DNA of 64,000 nt, taken from the NCBI GenBank assembly GCA_900660155.1, contig CABFPE010000545.1, positions 332,971-396,970 of the forward strand, written 5' to 3'. The stretch comes from Hofstenia miamia (taxonomy: Eukaryota > Xenacoelomorpha > Acoela > Hofsteniidae). The notes beneath the pieces were generated by a model, which ran no database searches, had not been told where the DNA came from, and saw nothing but the letters and a program-made list of their open reading frames with translations. A program made the position numbers and the translations under genes. Shown in pieces: positions 1 to 10,858 of this stretch. The stretch's first letter is position 1. The number at the start of each line of letters is the position of its first letter.

Positions 1-106
1 TGACGTCATCAATTTGCTAATTACGTGTTACAAACATATTATTCGAAACCGACTTGTTATTGTTAATTGTTACTATTGAGTAAACTGTTTATTACTGTCT
101 TTAACA
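1..106 (+). repeat. 5' LTR of the Copia-type fossil
   Basis: Matches 4424-4521 along its whole length. It starts at the first base of the window with TGACGTCATC, which contains the palindrome TGACGTCA (a CRE/ATF-type site), and ends TTTAACA. The flanking target duplication lies outside the window and cannot be tested. Confidence 0.8.
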
Positions 107-107
107 A

Positions 108-120
108 TGGTAGCAGATGA
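108..120 (+). promoter_or_regulatory. Primer-binding site of the Copia-type fossil
   Basis: TGGTAGCAGATGA begins two bases after the LTR end. The first ten bases are complementary to the 3' end of initiator tRNA-Met, the usual primer of Copia-group elements. Confidence 0.6.
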
Positions 121-2313
121 AACGTGTTGATAATAATGTCAAACTACAATGTTCCACCGACTCTGAAGGACGATGGCAATTATAGAGAATAAGCGATAAA
201 ATTAATTTGTGGACATGTACGACTGACCTTGAAAAGCGAAAACAAGGTGTGGTAGTTGTTTTGCAGTTGAATGTCAAATACAGTCTATCTCTACAAATTG
301 GAAAGAACATCATCAGTTCTGATGTTGGATTTGAAGAAGTTATCCAATTAAGTTTTATGACTAAGAAGTTGCATCACTTATTAAAAACAGAAGAAAAAAC
401 TGAAGTTGTTTTTGGTGACCTTAGAAGAGAAAAATCAATGTTTAATATAACTCTTTCAATATTTATTATTGGAAAATTAGGCGTAATTGAGGTAATAGTA
501 TTCGAAGGAAAATTACTGCTATTAATCAGTAAACCTACCATGAAAAATTTGATCTGAAATTGAGCTTGCAAAGGGACGCAGCTGAAATTTTTGGCAAGAT
601 TGTTAAACTGCCAAATTCAAAATTGGAACACTACTTGATGAATATCCTCAAAGCTTATAGTGAAAATAAATTACCTCAGCAAAAATGTTACATTTTTGAA
701 AAAAATCAAATTGTTAAATTACATCGACAATTTGCTCACTCGTCTAGCTCAAAATTGGAAGCCTTGGTTAAAGATGCCGGCTGCAAACACAGTGAAGAAT
801 TTAAAACATGTCAAAAGTATAGCAGACTTATGCAAATGATTTTAATCAAGTTGTTTGTTTAGATCTGCATCAGCTGGGAGTAAGGCAGTGGTACATATCT
901 ATTATTGATAGTTTTCTCAATGTGTGAATATATAATCCAAAATTTTTTGCGTATGTGGGTGTCGTTGTTTGGTCTTCCAAATTGGCCATTCTAACTAACG
1001 GAGAGGAATTCAACTGTGTTACAATTCGATCTCTTGGAGAAAATTATAATTTTAGACTTTTGACGATATCATTTCTGAAAGTATGTTATGAATTCCCAGA
1101 GTTTGATACTGATGCAGCATTAGCTGCATGGCTAAAAATTCTATGAATACAGTACCTGTTTACTCTAATGCTCAAATTGCAATTGGTAGGCAACCCACAT
1201 TATCCATCTAATCTAACAAACAAGACCCCTCCGTACTTGAGGGAAGAACAACCAGTAAATTAATAGCAGATCACTTGTCTGCAATGCACATATAAACATA
1301 TAAAAGCGGAATGCAGCAGTAAATTTCAAAGAGCATTAAAAAGGCGGACACAGACTCATAGTGGTCCATACGTCAATGATAAAATTTTAGTATTATCCTA
1401 AGAGAAAACAATGGAGAGGCCCAAGGGTGGTTATTAGCCAAGAAGGTCACAGTGTATTTATAAAGTTTGGAGGTTAGAACACATCAAACACGACTAAGAC
1501 ACAGAAACGAAAGTCTGAATGCCATAAGTAGTTCTAGTCTCATTAATAATTTTCATACTTCAAATTGAGAAAATTACAATCACCTGATGACTACGAATGA
1601 TGTTGGGCAAAATTCAGTTCTTGATGATGCTGACTCTGATGACGATACACCGTCCAGCAATATAAAAAAATGTGACGAAGAAAATGCAACAGCAAGCATT
1701 TCTGTTACAACTTCCTTGCACTAGAAAGAAAAAAAATTACCCAAAATTATTTAACAGGTAGAATGTAGTGTTTATGAAAGTCAATACGGGGATCAGGTTT
1801 TTCGAGTTAAGACTAGGGAAGACAGTAAAAGGCTCTGGTAAATATAAAAATAGAATTAACATAAAATATTTGTCACCTGAGTATGTAAAAGACAAAAAAG
1901 CAGGCTGTACTAGCAAAACGATTTAAAAACTTGGAAAACAGTTTCCAAAGAGGTTACACCAACCACTATAAGCGAAATTTTTTTGACTGAAAATAACGTT
2001 AGAAATGATATTGGTGATGCAAAATGAGAGCATTACTAAGCTGGCAAATAATAAGGTTTACACGCCCGTAATTGAAAATGGTCAAAGACCTGTCTCGACA
2101 CGTTGGGTGTGTAGTTTTAAGGAATTGCTAGATACTGATGGCAAAACTTTTGTAAAAAAGGTTCTACGGGTTGCAAACGGGGTTTGAAGACGATGACATT
2201 GAAAAAGAAAACATTTACCTGTGTGTGTGTGTGAAATAGAAAATTTAAGATTGCATTTCATGAATGGAAACCTCACTCATTGATGTAAAAGCTGCATTTT
2301 TACAGAGCGGAAG

Positions 2314-2944
2314 CAGTGGCGCAGCCAATGGGGGAGCACACTGGGCACGTGCCATTCCCGAAATTGAAGGACAAAAAAATTCTGAACAAAAGCTAAAAAT
2401 TCTTTAATGTTGACATTGATATCACACTGTTTCTTCCGCTGAAAGGGATAAAATTAATTTGTTTGCACACCAACAAATTCATCTCACGAGCCATTTTCAT
2501 GTTTGTCAATTTAATTTTTGTCAAGGACTTTTTTATAAGGCAATAAAATTCTTTTCTATTTTCAGTGAATACTATGTCTATATCGATATATAGAGAATAT
2601 AATTATAAATTAATTCAAATATGTTTCATATAATATAATTTGTTTGACATATATATATTGAATATATCGTGATCTTGAATTAGATGCTAAAGATGTGCTA
2701 GATGAGCTCGCTCTAAAGAGCAATCGAAGATTGAATTTTTTATTACAGTGAACTACGTTTGAATTATGAATGTTGACTTGTCAAGTTTTGAAAATTATAT
2801 CTTTTGTATGCGTTATTCTTGTTCAATTTAACAATAGATTTTTAACAGTTAAATAAAAAATCAAAAATTTAATTTTATCAAAGTTCAAAATTAAAAAAAT
2901 CTATTTTGTGCCCATACCGAAACGAAATCCTGGCTGCGCGCCTG
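2314..2944. mobile_element. Non-autonomous hAT transposon (MITE) inside the Copia fossil
   Basis: The 631-base AT-rich unit begins CAGTGGCGCAGCCA and ends TGGCTGCGCGCCTG, an imperfect inverted repeat of the hAT type. It is flanked by a perfect 8-base target duplication, AGCGGAAG, at 2306-2313 and 2945-2952. It has no coding capacity. It lies inside the reverse transcriptase region of the Copia fossil, so it is the younger insertion. Confidence 0.88.
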
Positions 2945-3954
2945 AGCGGAAGGATGACAAGGGAAGTATATCTTAATCCTTCAAGGCAACCTATTGCTAC
3001 AGGTTACGTATGGCGCTTGAATACATGTGTATACGGTTTAAGGGCTGCATCATTGATGTGGCATAATAGGGTTAAAGGGTTTGCTGTTGAATCTGGAATG
3101 GACGTATGTCCATTTGAACCTAGTCTATTTGTTTGGAAGTATAATATGGTATTATTGATGGCAATACATGTGGATGACTTTTTCTGGGATAGCGGTTACT
3201 TTTTTGAAAAAGATAGTGTCAAAATTCCGCGGTACATTCAATGTTGGTCGAGAATAAAATGACAATTATAAATTCCTGGGTATTCAAGTTTTTGAAAAAG
3301 AAGGCATTATATTTTGGGTCTAAACGAATATGTTGATGGCCTAGATGAAATAAGATTTGATGGGTGGAAACCAACGACTTTAAATACCTCTCAATTAAGA
3401 TTTTCGCGCAACCTTGGGACAAATTCAATGGGTTGCTAGGCAAACCCGACCCGATTGCATGTTTAAAGTGTTTGCCCTAAAAACCCAACGGGACAACATG
3501 TACTTGAACTGAATAAAATTATTCGACTATTAAAATATGACCGAACCTTTCTTTCGAAAATATTGAGTATATTTCAAAACTTAAACTTATTGTATTTTCT
3601 GATGCGACATTTGCTAACCTACGAGATGGCGGTTATTTCATTTTTGTGACAAATGAAGCCCTAGACTTTAATCCTATATGTTGTCAATCTTGTCGAATTA
3701 GACGAATTGTAAGAAGCATTCTGTCAGCAGAAGCTCTTTCTATAAGCGATGCCCTAGATGCAGCCATGTACATAAATAAATCATTGAATTCACTACGAAT
3801 GTTCATTTACCTATTGTTGCAATGACGGACAGAAAAACTTTTGTGGAAAAAGCTCGATCAAACAAGCAAGTAACAGAAAAGAGACTAAGAATTGAGATAA
3901 GTGATATTAAAGAAATGTTAGAAATAGAAGGTTCAAAAATATTGTGCATCGATA

Positions 3955-4320
3955 CCAGACACCTGTGGTGAAGATTATATTGGTTTTTCTAGTAGACAAC
4001 TATCAAGAAGAATTAAAGAACATGAGACCAGTTCTAATATATCTAATCATCTAAATAAATGCGGACTAAATTTTGAAACAAAAATATTACATCAGACGTC
4101 AAGATCAAGTAATTTAAAGATTATTGAGAGTATTTTTATAAAATCCTTGCAACCAAGTTTAAACACAAAAGAAGACTATATTTATAAATTAAATTTGCCA
4201 CTTTTTAAAATTTAAGAAATTATAATTATTATTGTAAAATCTAGTAAATTTAGAGGGAATAATTTGTAAAACTGACGATCACTTGGTAAGTCGAAATATA
4301 TCTTGCATGTTCTTATTAAA
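3955..4320 (+). mobile_element. Penelope-like element fragment with GIY-YIG endonuclease domain
   Basis: A frame from about 3966 to 4214 reads like the C-terminal endonuclease of Penelope-like elements: CGEDYIG, then SRRIKEH, then a histidine and cysteine around NHLNKCG, a glutamate in IIESIF, and QPSLNTKED before the stop. The reverse transcriptase part is absent, as expected for a 5'-truncated copy. It interrupts the 3' part of the Copia fossil. A second relic with the same C-terminal motifs lies at 19.0-19.5 kb. The outer limits are approximate because no target duplication was found. Confidence 0.65.
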
Positions 4321-4423
4321 GTTAAATATCAGATTGTTTAACAAAATGTACTAAGGGTACCAAATTTTTAGAAAGCCTTAGAAACTCGAAGTTGGAATGA
4401 GTGAAATGAAGAAAGTGGGAATT

Positions 4424-4521
4424 TGTTGTCATCAATTTGCTAATTACGTGTTTACAAACATATTATTAGAAACCGATTTGTTATTGTTAATTGTTGTTGA
4501 GTAAATCGTTTATCTTTAACA
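4424..4521 (+). repeat. 3' LTR of the Copia-type fossil
   Basis: Direct repeat of 1-106 with about 90% identity. It is preceded by a purine-rich stretch (GAAGAAAGTGGGA, 4408-4420) that would serve as the polypurine tract. Confidence 0.78.
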
Positions 4522-4810
4522 TCCTTGCATCACCAGACGATCGAAGTTCATAATTACATCATAGTCACGCAATATATACCTGCCAATGCAGCCGCCAAGT
4601 TCAAGAGGTTTATTGTGGTGATCTTCGCCTCTCTTCATACTACTCATGGGAATTAGACACTTGGCTCAATTAATTTATTTCAGTTAGTCTAACGATCTAC
4701 TCAGCACCTTACTTACAACATCCAGTGCTTATCATTTCGTAAACTACATGCATATCCAGGATGCAAAATAGACAAATTACTTAGAATGAAATATGTGTTG
4801 ATTGTCGAAC

Positions 4811-4937
4811 TTAGGCTACGGTTAGATTGTGTGATTGGTAGCAAGAGCAGTTACAAAATAAGTTACTGATTATCGCGGTGGTTAGACGTGTGATTTTATT
4901 AAAATGTGACAGATTACATAGTCTAACCCTAGCCTTA
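4811..4937. mobile_element. Small palindromic MITE, copy 1
   Basis: About 127 bases bounded by inverted repeats: TTAGGCTACGGTTAGATT at the left against TCTAACCCTAGCCTTAG at the right. A second copy, inverted in orientation, lies at 19533-19653 and shares the internal stretch GCAAGAGCAGTTACAAAAT with small changes. No coding capacity. The superfamily is not clear. Confidence 0.65.
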
Positions 4938-6051
4938 GCAAAATCCTTTGCAAATGCGGCCTACAAACTATGGAACAATCTATCTCTAGATATCTAGATA
5001 TAGGATCTGCGCCAATAATCGCAACATTTAATAAACTATATGCAAAAAACGTTTGCTATAAGACAAAAAGACTTTAGATCATGCGGATAAGCACCGCACA
5101 TTGGAATACTGTAAGTTTTTGAAGTTTCATGTAGATAAACAAGGTGTCCTTTCTGTGCTACATCCTCTGTACGTCTTCCATAGCACCTATATATAATTAT
5201 TAATTAAACCTCCTAGAATTTTGAAATATATTTTATTTAGTTTTAAGCAAACATTCAAATAAGTTTATTGGTAATATTTCGCAACTAGTTTCATTAAAAA
5301 TTGAGTTTTAGAAGATCTACACATATTGGTGTTAAGGAAGTTAGGCTATTGAACTAATTATTGGAAAAACAAAAGGAAAAATTTGTAGAAAATTAAATAA
5401 TATTTTATTTCTATACTTCTAATATATCATATCGACCAAAAATATTTTATGTTTCTCATTCAATTTACTCGTTTGCTCCATTAAATTTGTATAGTTTGAA
5501 TGTATTACAAAAATTCTACATTTCTGTTGATATTATAATCGAGTGGAAAGAGTAATTTATTGTTATTTGTGCACCTTCCGTGGATTTAGATATTCTATTT
5601 GAAAAAACGTATCATAGTCAGTGTTTACTAAACATTCCCATACACATTTTTTGTATATTCGTTCAACGTAGTTAAGTCTTCTATATGATTATTGAAATAT
5701 TTATGGGTGGGGTGTTTAAATTTACATATGTTGACTTGTGAAGTACTAAAAACCAATTCATTATTCTGGTATATTTTCAATTTATTGTAAAGCTAGCAAA
5801 TCATGCTTAGAAGTTGGTTGATTGTTGTATCCCGGCCTGAACTGTACATTGCATAAAAAATTTTATTAGTGAGATTTTAGTGCTATATTTATAAGATGTA
5901 GTACATAATAAATAAGTAATAACTCTCAAATAAAACTCTATTTCTAAACACTAAAAAGTCAATAAAAAACAATATGTACACATGTCTTAATCAATTTACA
6001 AATCCATGTACAGGATAATTCTTACAAGCATGTACAAAAGTTGTAGCATAT
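4938..6051. other. AT-rich intergenic stretch, no gene seen
   Basis: No long frame, RNA gene or recognisable repeat was found. The part nearest 6.0 kb is probably the 3' untranslated region of the aminotransferase on the minus strand. Confidence 0.5.
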
Positions 6052-7590
6052 CTACCGAGATTTCATTTGAGAAAGAGTTTCGTTAGCTATGCTGTTAAAA
6101 ATATCAATATGATGATTTTCTATAGTGAGGGAGGGTCTAAATCTAATGCTCCTATCTCCACATCCCCCAAGCAAAACGCCATTGTTCCTTATCTTCTGAA
6201 CAAATGTATTACGCATTTCAGTTGTGTGGCAATCAATAGCGCAGTACAATCCAATGCCACGTGGATTAAGAAAAGTTTCTGGATAATTTTCGGCTAATTG
6301 AGTTAATGACTTCAGTAGGTAGGCACCCGTTGATCTGGCTCCTTCAAGCAACTTCATTTTTTCTACTTCATCTAAATATGCTTCTAGTAAGAGCATCTTA
6401 GATGGTTCACCTAACCAAGTATTCATAATTCTAAACGGCTCTTCAACACGATATTCTTCTTTTGTAAAAAAACCTCCTTGGAAAAATCGTTTTCCAAAAG
6501 TAACAAAATCTGGTGGTGAAGGAAGTTTGAAATGGTCATGCATCCACATTCTTCCTGTTAGCCCGCCTCCTGTTTGAACTTCATCGATGATAAATGCAGC
6601 TTTTGCTTCCTTTGCTATTTTCTGCAATTCTATGAAGAAGTTTCCAGATGCCATATTATCACCACCTTCAGCTTGGATAGCTTCAGCAATTATAGCAGCA
6701 ACTGGACTCCTCTTTCTTCGAGTCCAAACTTTAACAGCTTTCTTAGCTTTTTCTAGAGCTTCTTCTTCCCTTAAAGCATTCTCTCTAACATGATCTTGTA
6801 AAGGATATTTCTTCTCTGGCCAAGGTACTGACGGCCAATCAAATGCTGGAATATCAAGTTTGTGCATTGCTTTTGACTTAGAAACTGATAAGCTAGCAAA
6901 AAGTCGGCCATGAAATCCACCGTTAAACGACAAAACTGATAAGCGTGGAGCACCGGGTTCTTGATTCCTTAGCGCACTATTAAGTTCTTCTTCCGATGGC
7001 AGTTTTCCTTGACGTTCACGACTACGATAAGCAATGAATGCACACTTGAAAGCATTTTCATTTGAACAAGAACCACACCCGAACGTCTGAACTTGAGAAA
7101 GCCCCTTAGGAGCAACTTTCATAAATGACTGTTTGATTAAATAACCCATATCATGCGGTGGTAGTACAGCCGGTGCAGGTCTATTCAAAAACTTAGAAAA
7201 ATTCTCCGGATTTTGTTGAACACCCAGTAATGAAGGATGATTGTAACCTAATGGAATCGACGAGATGTTCATAAACAAGTCCAACAAATAGTTGTCGTCG
7301 GCATCTGCAATGTAGTTACCAATAGAGTTTGTATAGTTCGCAGGAAACTGTGTAATCGATGTCGGCCAACTTGAATTCAAATCACTCATCAATGCTTGAC
7401 CTTTAGGTCCGGGCACTGTAGATGTTACAACCCTTGGACCATTCGGTTCTGGTAAAGGAAATTTCTTGACGGAAATAACCTCTTCTTGTTGATCTTCTTT
7501 AAGTGCTTCATATAAAGAAAATTGTCGGCATTGTGAAGTCGAGAACTGCAAGGAAATGAAACCATTTCTTAAAATGAAGGCTTTTTTCAT
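6052..7590 (-). CDS. ABAT: 4-aminobutyrate aminotransferase, mitochondrial
   Basis: A single open frame of 512 residues, close to the roughly 500 of animal enzymes. The enzyme moves the amino group of GABA to 2-oxoglutarate in mitochondria, giving succinic semialdehyde and glutamate, with pyridoxal phosphate as cofactor. Residues 1-30 are basic and hydroxyl-rich, like a mitochondrial targeting peptide. CGSCSNENA (172-180) keeps the two cysteines that hold the iron-sulfur cluster in the pig enzyme. IIDEVQTGGG (334-343) contains the aspartate that contacts the cofactor nitrogen. The lysine in TFGKRF (about 367) fits the Schiff-base lysine. LGGCGDRSIRFRP near the C-terminus is also typical. The start chosen is the first ATG, followed by the targeting peptide. 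No intron interrupts the frame, which is unusual since LANCL and UFC1 here are spliced. It may be a retrocopy or reflect intron loss. Family assignment is very secure. Confidence 0.95.
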   Translation of the reverse strand: MKKAFILRNGFISLQFSTSQCRQFSLYEALKEDQQEEVISVKKFPLPEPNGPRVVTSTVPGPKGQALMSDLNSSWPTSITQFPANYTNSIGNYIADADDNYLLDLFMNISSIPLGYNHPSLLGVQQNPENFSKFLNRPAPAVLPPHDMGYLIKQSFMKVAPKGLSQVQTFGCGSCSNENAFKCAFIAYRSRERQGKLPSEEELNSALRNQEPGAPRLSVLSFNGGFHGRLFASLSVSKSKAMHKLDIPAFDWPSVPWPEKKYPLQDHVRENALREEEALEKAKKAVKVWTRRKRSPVAAIIAEAIQAEGGDNMASGNFFIELQKIAKEAKAAFIIDEVQTGGGLTGRMWMHDHFKLPSPPDFVTFGKRFFQGGFFTKEEYRVEEPFRIMNTWLGEPSKMLLLEAYLDEVEKMKLLEGARSTGAYLLKSLTQLAENYPETFLNPRGIGLYCAIDCHTTEMRNTFVQKIRNNGVLLGGCGDRSIRFRPSLTIENHHIDIFNSIANETLSQMKSR

Positions 7591-8560
7591 TTTAGTTGGA
7601 TAAATTTCTGCTCAAATATCATTGGTTAATATATATACATGAAAATATTTACTCTTTAACTTGATTTAACCGGTAAATTCTAAATACATGGTAAATAAAT
7701 TCTATTTAATTAGCAGTCACATGATAATGACATGATAATGACATTGTTTGTTAAACACGCTTTGTTTTGATCAACTTTACTCTTCCAGATCGACCATTAA
7801 TGTGCACACAAAAAAATCTCAAGGAGCACATTAAACTGAGATATAACTCAATTATAGTATTGGTGCAAAAATGGCGCAATATTTTTCAACGCTGTATATC
7901 CATTTAAGTAGATAAAGGCATTTCGTAGATAACATGCTGAAATAGGGTATTGATTGAACAATGGAAGAATATAGTAAAAGTAACATAATGCAGTTTGTGA
8001 TGTGCTCACGCCGAAATTGAGAAGTTTCTTTATTTTAATATAATACAATCATTCGTAAAACATGTCTACTATTTTCAGTTCAATCGGGAACTCTAATGGT
8101 ACCTTCGTACCTTATTACACAAGTTTCATTTACTTTATATTATAATTATCTTTTATTATGTGCACATAGACGAGAATCTTTTGCACGGCATGTCTTAGGA
8201 AAAGGCATTTTGAAAATGTTATTCATTTGAATTGCAGGCGCTGTAGTTTTGCACGATATTTTCCTTTCTAAAAACTTCATTAGAGTAAACTGATAAGCAG
8301 TCACTTAACAGATCCTGTCAAGAGAATAAGCTTGCAGGAAAATGTGAACATCATATTTTACCTGCAAGAACTAGGGAAAGAAAACGTATTCAGGGTCTTA
8401 CTTCCACTCTAAATAAAGAGTACTTTGCAAAAAGCAGCACTCAGTATTTTGCATGATGAGATATAGCTATCCAAAATTTTTTGAATGGCAAAAAAGTAAG
8501 TTTCATACTTAAAATGTTCTTGTATATTAGTCTTAAGAAAACATCAATGAATGGGGTTCT
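7591..8560. other. Upstream region of the aminotransferase, nothing recognised
   Basis: AT-rich and without a convincing frame. It should contain the promoter of the minus-strand aminotransferase gene near 7.6-7.8 kb, but I see no clear core promoter motif. Confidence 0.4.
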
Positions 8561-8568
8561 TTTCATCA

Positions 8569-9252
8569 TGGACGTAGTTACGGAGTGTCTCTAGGGTAGT
8601 TGCCCTCCAAAAATTAATCTTACCCCTCCCAAAATTTTTGACAGACAATGTAGTCACTTTAAAAAATGCAAAGAGGCTAGGTATAAATGGAAGAATATGA
8701 CTAAATTGACAATTTGAAAATTTTTGCATGGCCATGGCATAATATTATGACCCTTAGAATCAAATCAACCACCAGCACTTTTTTTCGAAAATATTTTAAG
8801 AAAATCCCCTCATCAGTCAAATTTATTTTCTGGCAACAGTTTTTATCAACAAATCTTAAATAAGCGTTTAAAAATACTAAATTTTCAAAGTTTACTTATC
8901 TTTAAGTAATATCTAGAAAATATTTCAATATTTTCACTATTGCAATAAGGTGAATGATTAATTTTAATACTTTAAATTTTAATATCAAGAGTTTTCGCCA
9001 TTTTTATCAAAAAGTACATTTTTAAGGGTACATTGTTACTATTTAGTTGATTATATGTACATGTATTAGTATTCATAAAACTTCTAATTGAATTTATAGT
9101 TTCTAAAACATTATTTTAGAATTTTAGAATATTTTTCATTAATCTGACACACATCAAGTCGTCAGGTTAATGAAAAACCGAAATATTGGTTCAAGTAAGA
9201 CTTCAAAAATGTGTGAACTTAGCATTGAAGGAGTAAGTTTGGCTACGCCATC
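8569..9252. mobile_element. Possible hAT-type relic
   Basis: The left edge CATGGACGTAGTTACGG and right edge TTTGGCTACGCCATC are imperfect inverted versions of the TGGCGTAGCCA-type end seen in hAT MITEs. No target duplication is preserved and no transposase remains, so this is tentative. Confidence 0.35.
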
Positions 9253-9599
9253 CCAATTTGGTATTTATAAGGCTACGATCAAGAAAGCGATTGAAATAAA
9301 ATAACAAATGACAAAAAATCTAAAACTTCAGCAGTAGGCCTTGCACTTTGAAGGCAAAAAAGTTCGAAATAAAGAAATCCAAATAATAGTGCTAAAAAAT
9401 TCAGAAAATGAAGTAAAATTGGCTATTCTAGAATTAGGAAATGGCACTGCTAAAGTTATTTTGGAAGGAATAAGAAATGTTTGGAATGAGTGTAGTTTGT
9501 AGAATGCAATAAAATTATAGCATTCACGAAATATTTCTTGCTACGAAATATTTCTGTCGCGCGATGGCGTACGAAAATTGATTTTGCGTGCTATCTTAA

Positions 9600-10546
9600 C
9601 CTGCGCTATACCGATATGGGTCAATTTGACCCAAAGTGATCTTCAAAGTTCAATCACCATTCAGAATTTATCAATATAGGAATGAGTGCTAGTGACATCT
9701 TAAAATCTTAAGATTATTGTAATGCTGAATAGAGGTTTAACTGTCCCTAATTACAGATAAATTAATATTTATATATTGTTGCTTGAGCTGGATTTGTCAT
9801 GTATTATACACTTTCCCAACAGTTCGACGCACTGATCGAGGCAGATACAATTATCTGCTGGAAGTCTCCGACAGTTTGATGAAGATTTGCATGAGATCGC
9901 GCAACTTGTCCAGTCATATTCCAGAATCGCCACGTGTTATGGATGAGCGTGAACAGCAGCATCTCCGGCCAACATCATCCCGTACGTCCGGTGCTTCATC
10001 AACCAGAGCTCAAAAGCGAGGAAGATGCTTCAAGTGTCCTCAATTGTCAAATGCAACAAAATATTCAAAAAAATGTGACAAATGTTTTCGCTTTATCTGC
10101 GGTGCACATTCCGTGATGTCTTCTTGTTTTGCCATGATTGCCAGTGAAACTGTTTAGACTGTTCTGTTTTTTATTGCAAGATGTGAATAAAATAGTGTTT
10201 AGTCATTGACACAATTTACATGTATATCTAAAAATATTCATACGCCAAAAGCAATTCTAAATATTTGTATATACATGTATGAGAGACAGTTTACATTATA
10301 ATTTCGCTCAGAAATGCATGTAAATTCATCATCGGTTATTTTTTTACTTATATATCAAAGTTAAGTGGCACTTTTTTCTTTCAATCTTACTTTACATGAT
10401 CTAAGAGAAGTAAAAGGCATTGATAAAAGCTCAACAAAAAATTTAGAAAAGGTTATTTTCTCAAACAAGTGCGCTACTTTTTGATATGGGTCAAAATGAC
10501 CCTATTCAGTAATCGACGAGGTAAATGGAGTGTAGTAAAGCGCGGG
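9600..10546 (+). mobile_element. Internally deleted piggyBac-type transposon
   Basis: The left end follows a TTAA (9596-9599) and begins CCTGCGCTATAC. The right end, read inward from 10546, begins CCCGCGCTTTAC and abuts TAAT, a decayed TTAA. Both ends carry an inner GATATGGGTCA motif with a palindromic GGGTCA..TGACCC. The only coding remnant is the C-terminal part of a piggyBac transposase (9783-10157). About two thirds of a normal 2.5-kb element is missing. Confidence 0.7.
9783..10157 (+). pseudogene. piggyBac transposase, C-terminal remnant
   Basis: A 124-residue frame. The second half carries KRGRCFKCP followed by CDKCFRFICGAH and further cysteines, matching the cysteine-rich zinc-binding tail of piggyBac transposases, which binds the element ends. 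The catalytic DDD core is absent, so it cannot be an active transposase. The first part of the frame may be read-in sequence and not original coding sequence. It sits between piggyBac-like ends. Confidence 0.6.
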
Positions 10547-10607
10547 TAATACATGACATAAAAAATATTTTTAGCAATTGCTCTAAATTGGCCTGCATTT
10601 TTATACC

Positions 10608-10858
10608 GTCACGAAATCTTTCTGCATCGTGAAGCAATACGCATTGTAGTGCTGCATTTCTTCATAGGAAATGATTGTTAGATTTTGGGAGCAATTTGCA
10701 TTTTATTCGCCCATATATTTTTTTTGAGAATGTATGGAAATTATGGGCGAATTAAATGCAAATTGCCACAAAATTTAACATACATTTTCTTTAGAGAATG
10801 GCATCAATACAATGCGTACCGCTTCACGATGCAGAAAGATTTCGTAGCAAGAAATATT
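10608..10858. repeat. Long imperfect hairpin (inverted repeat)
   Basis: Arm 10608-10715 and arm 10741-10858 are inverted copies of about 110 bases with roughly 85% identity, separated by about 25 bases. The outer edges read ACGAAATCTTTCTGCATCGT against its complement. A related but diverged sequence starts near 9528, left of the piggyBac element. It looks like a foldback-type MITE, or a larger MITE split by the piggyBac insertion. Confidence 0.72.

Larger units (their letters stand above)
1..4521 (+). mobile_element. Copia-type LTR retroelement fossil, broken
   Basis: Two direct repeats of about 100 bases bound this unit (1-106 and 4424-4521), each starting TG and ending CA. A primer site like the 3' end of initiator tRNA-Met follows the first. 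The interior shows, in order, a pre-integrase-like stretch near 0.7 kb, Copia-type reverse transcriptase motifs at about 2.0-3.2 kb and an RNase H-like stretch near 3.6-3.9 kb. The reading frames are broken many times (roughly ten or more), so it is a dead fossil. The two LTRs differ at roughly one site in ten, which suggests a moderately old insertion. It has since received a hAT MITE (2314-2944) and a Penelope-like fragment (about 3955-4320). Copia is favoured over Gypsy by the domain order and reverse transcriptase type. Confidence 0.8.
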
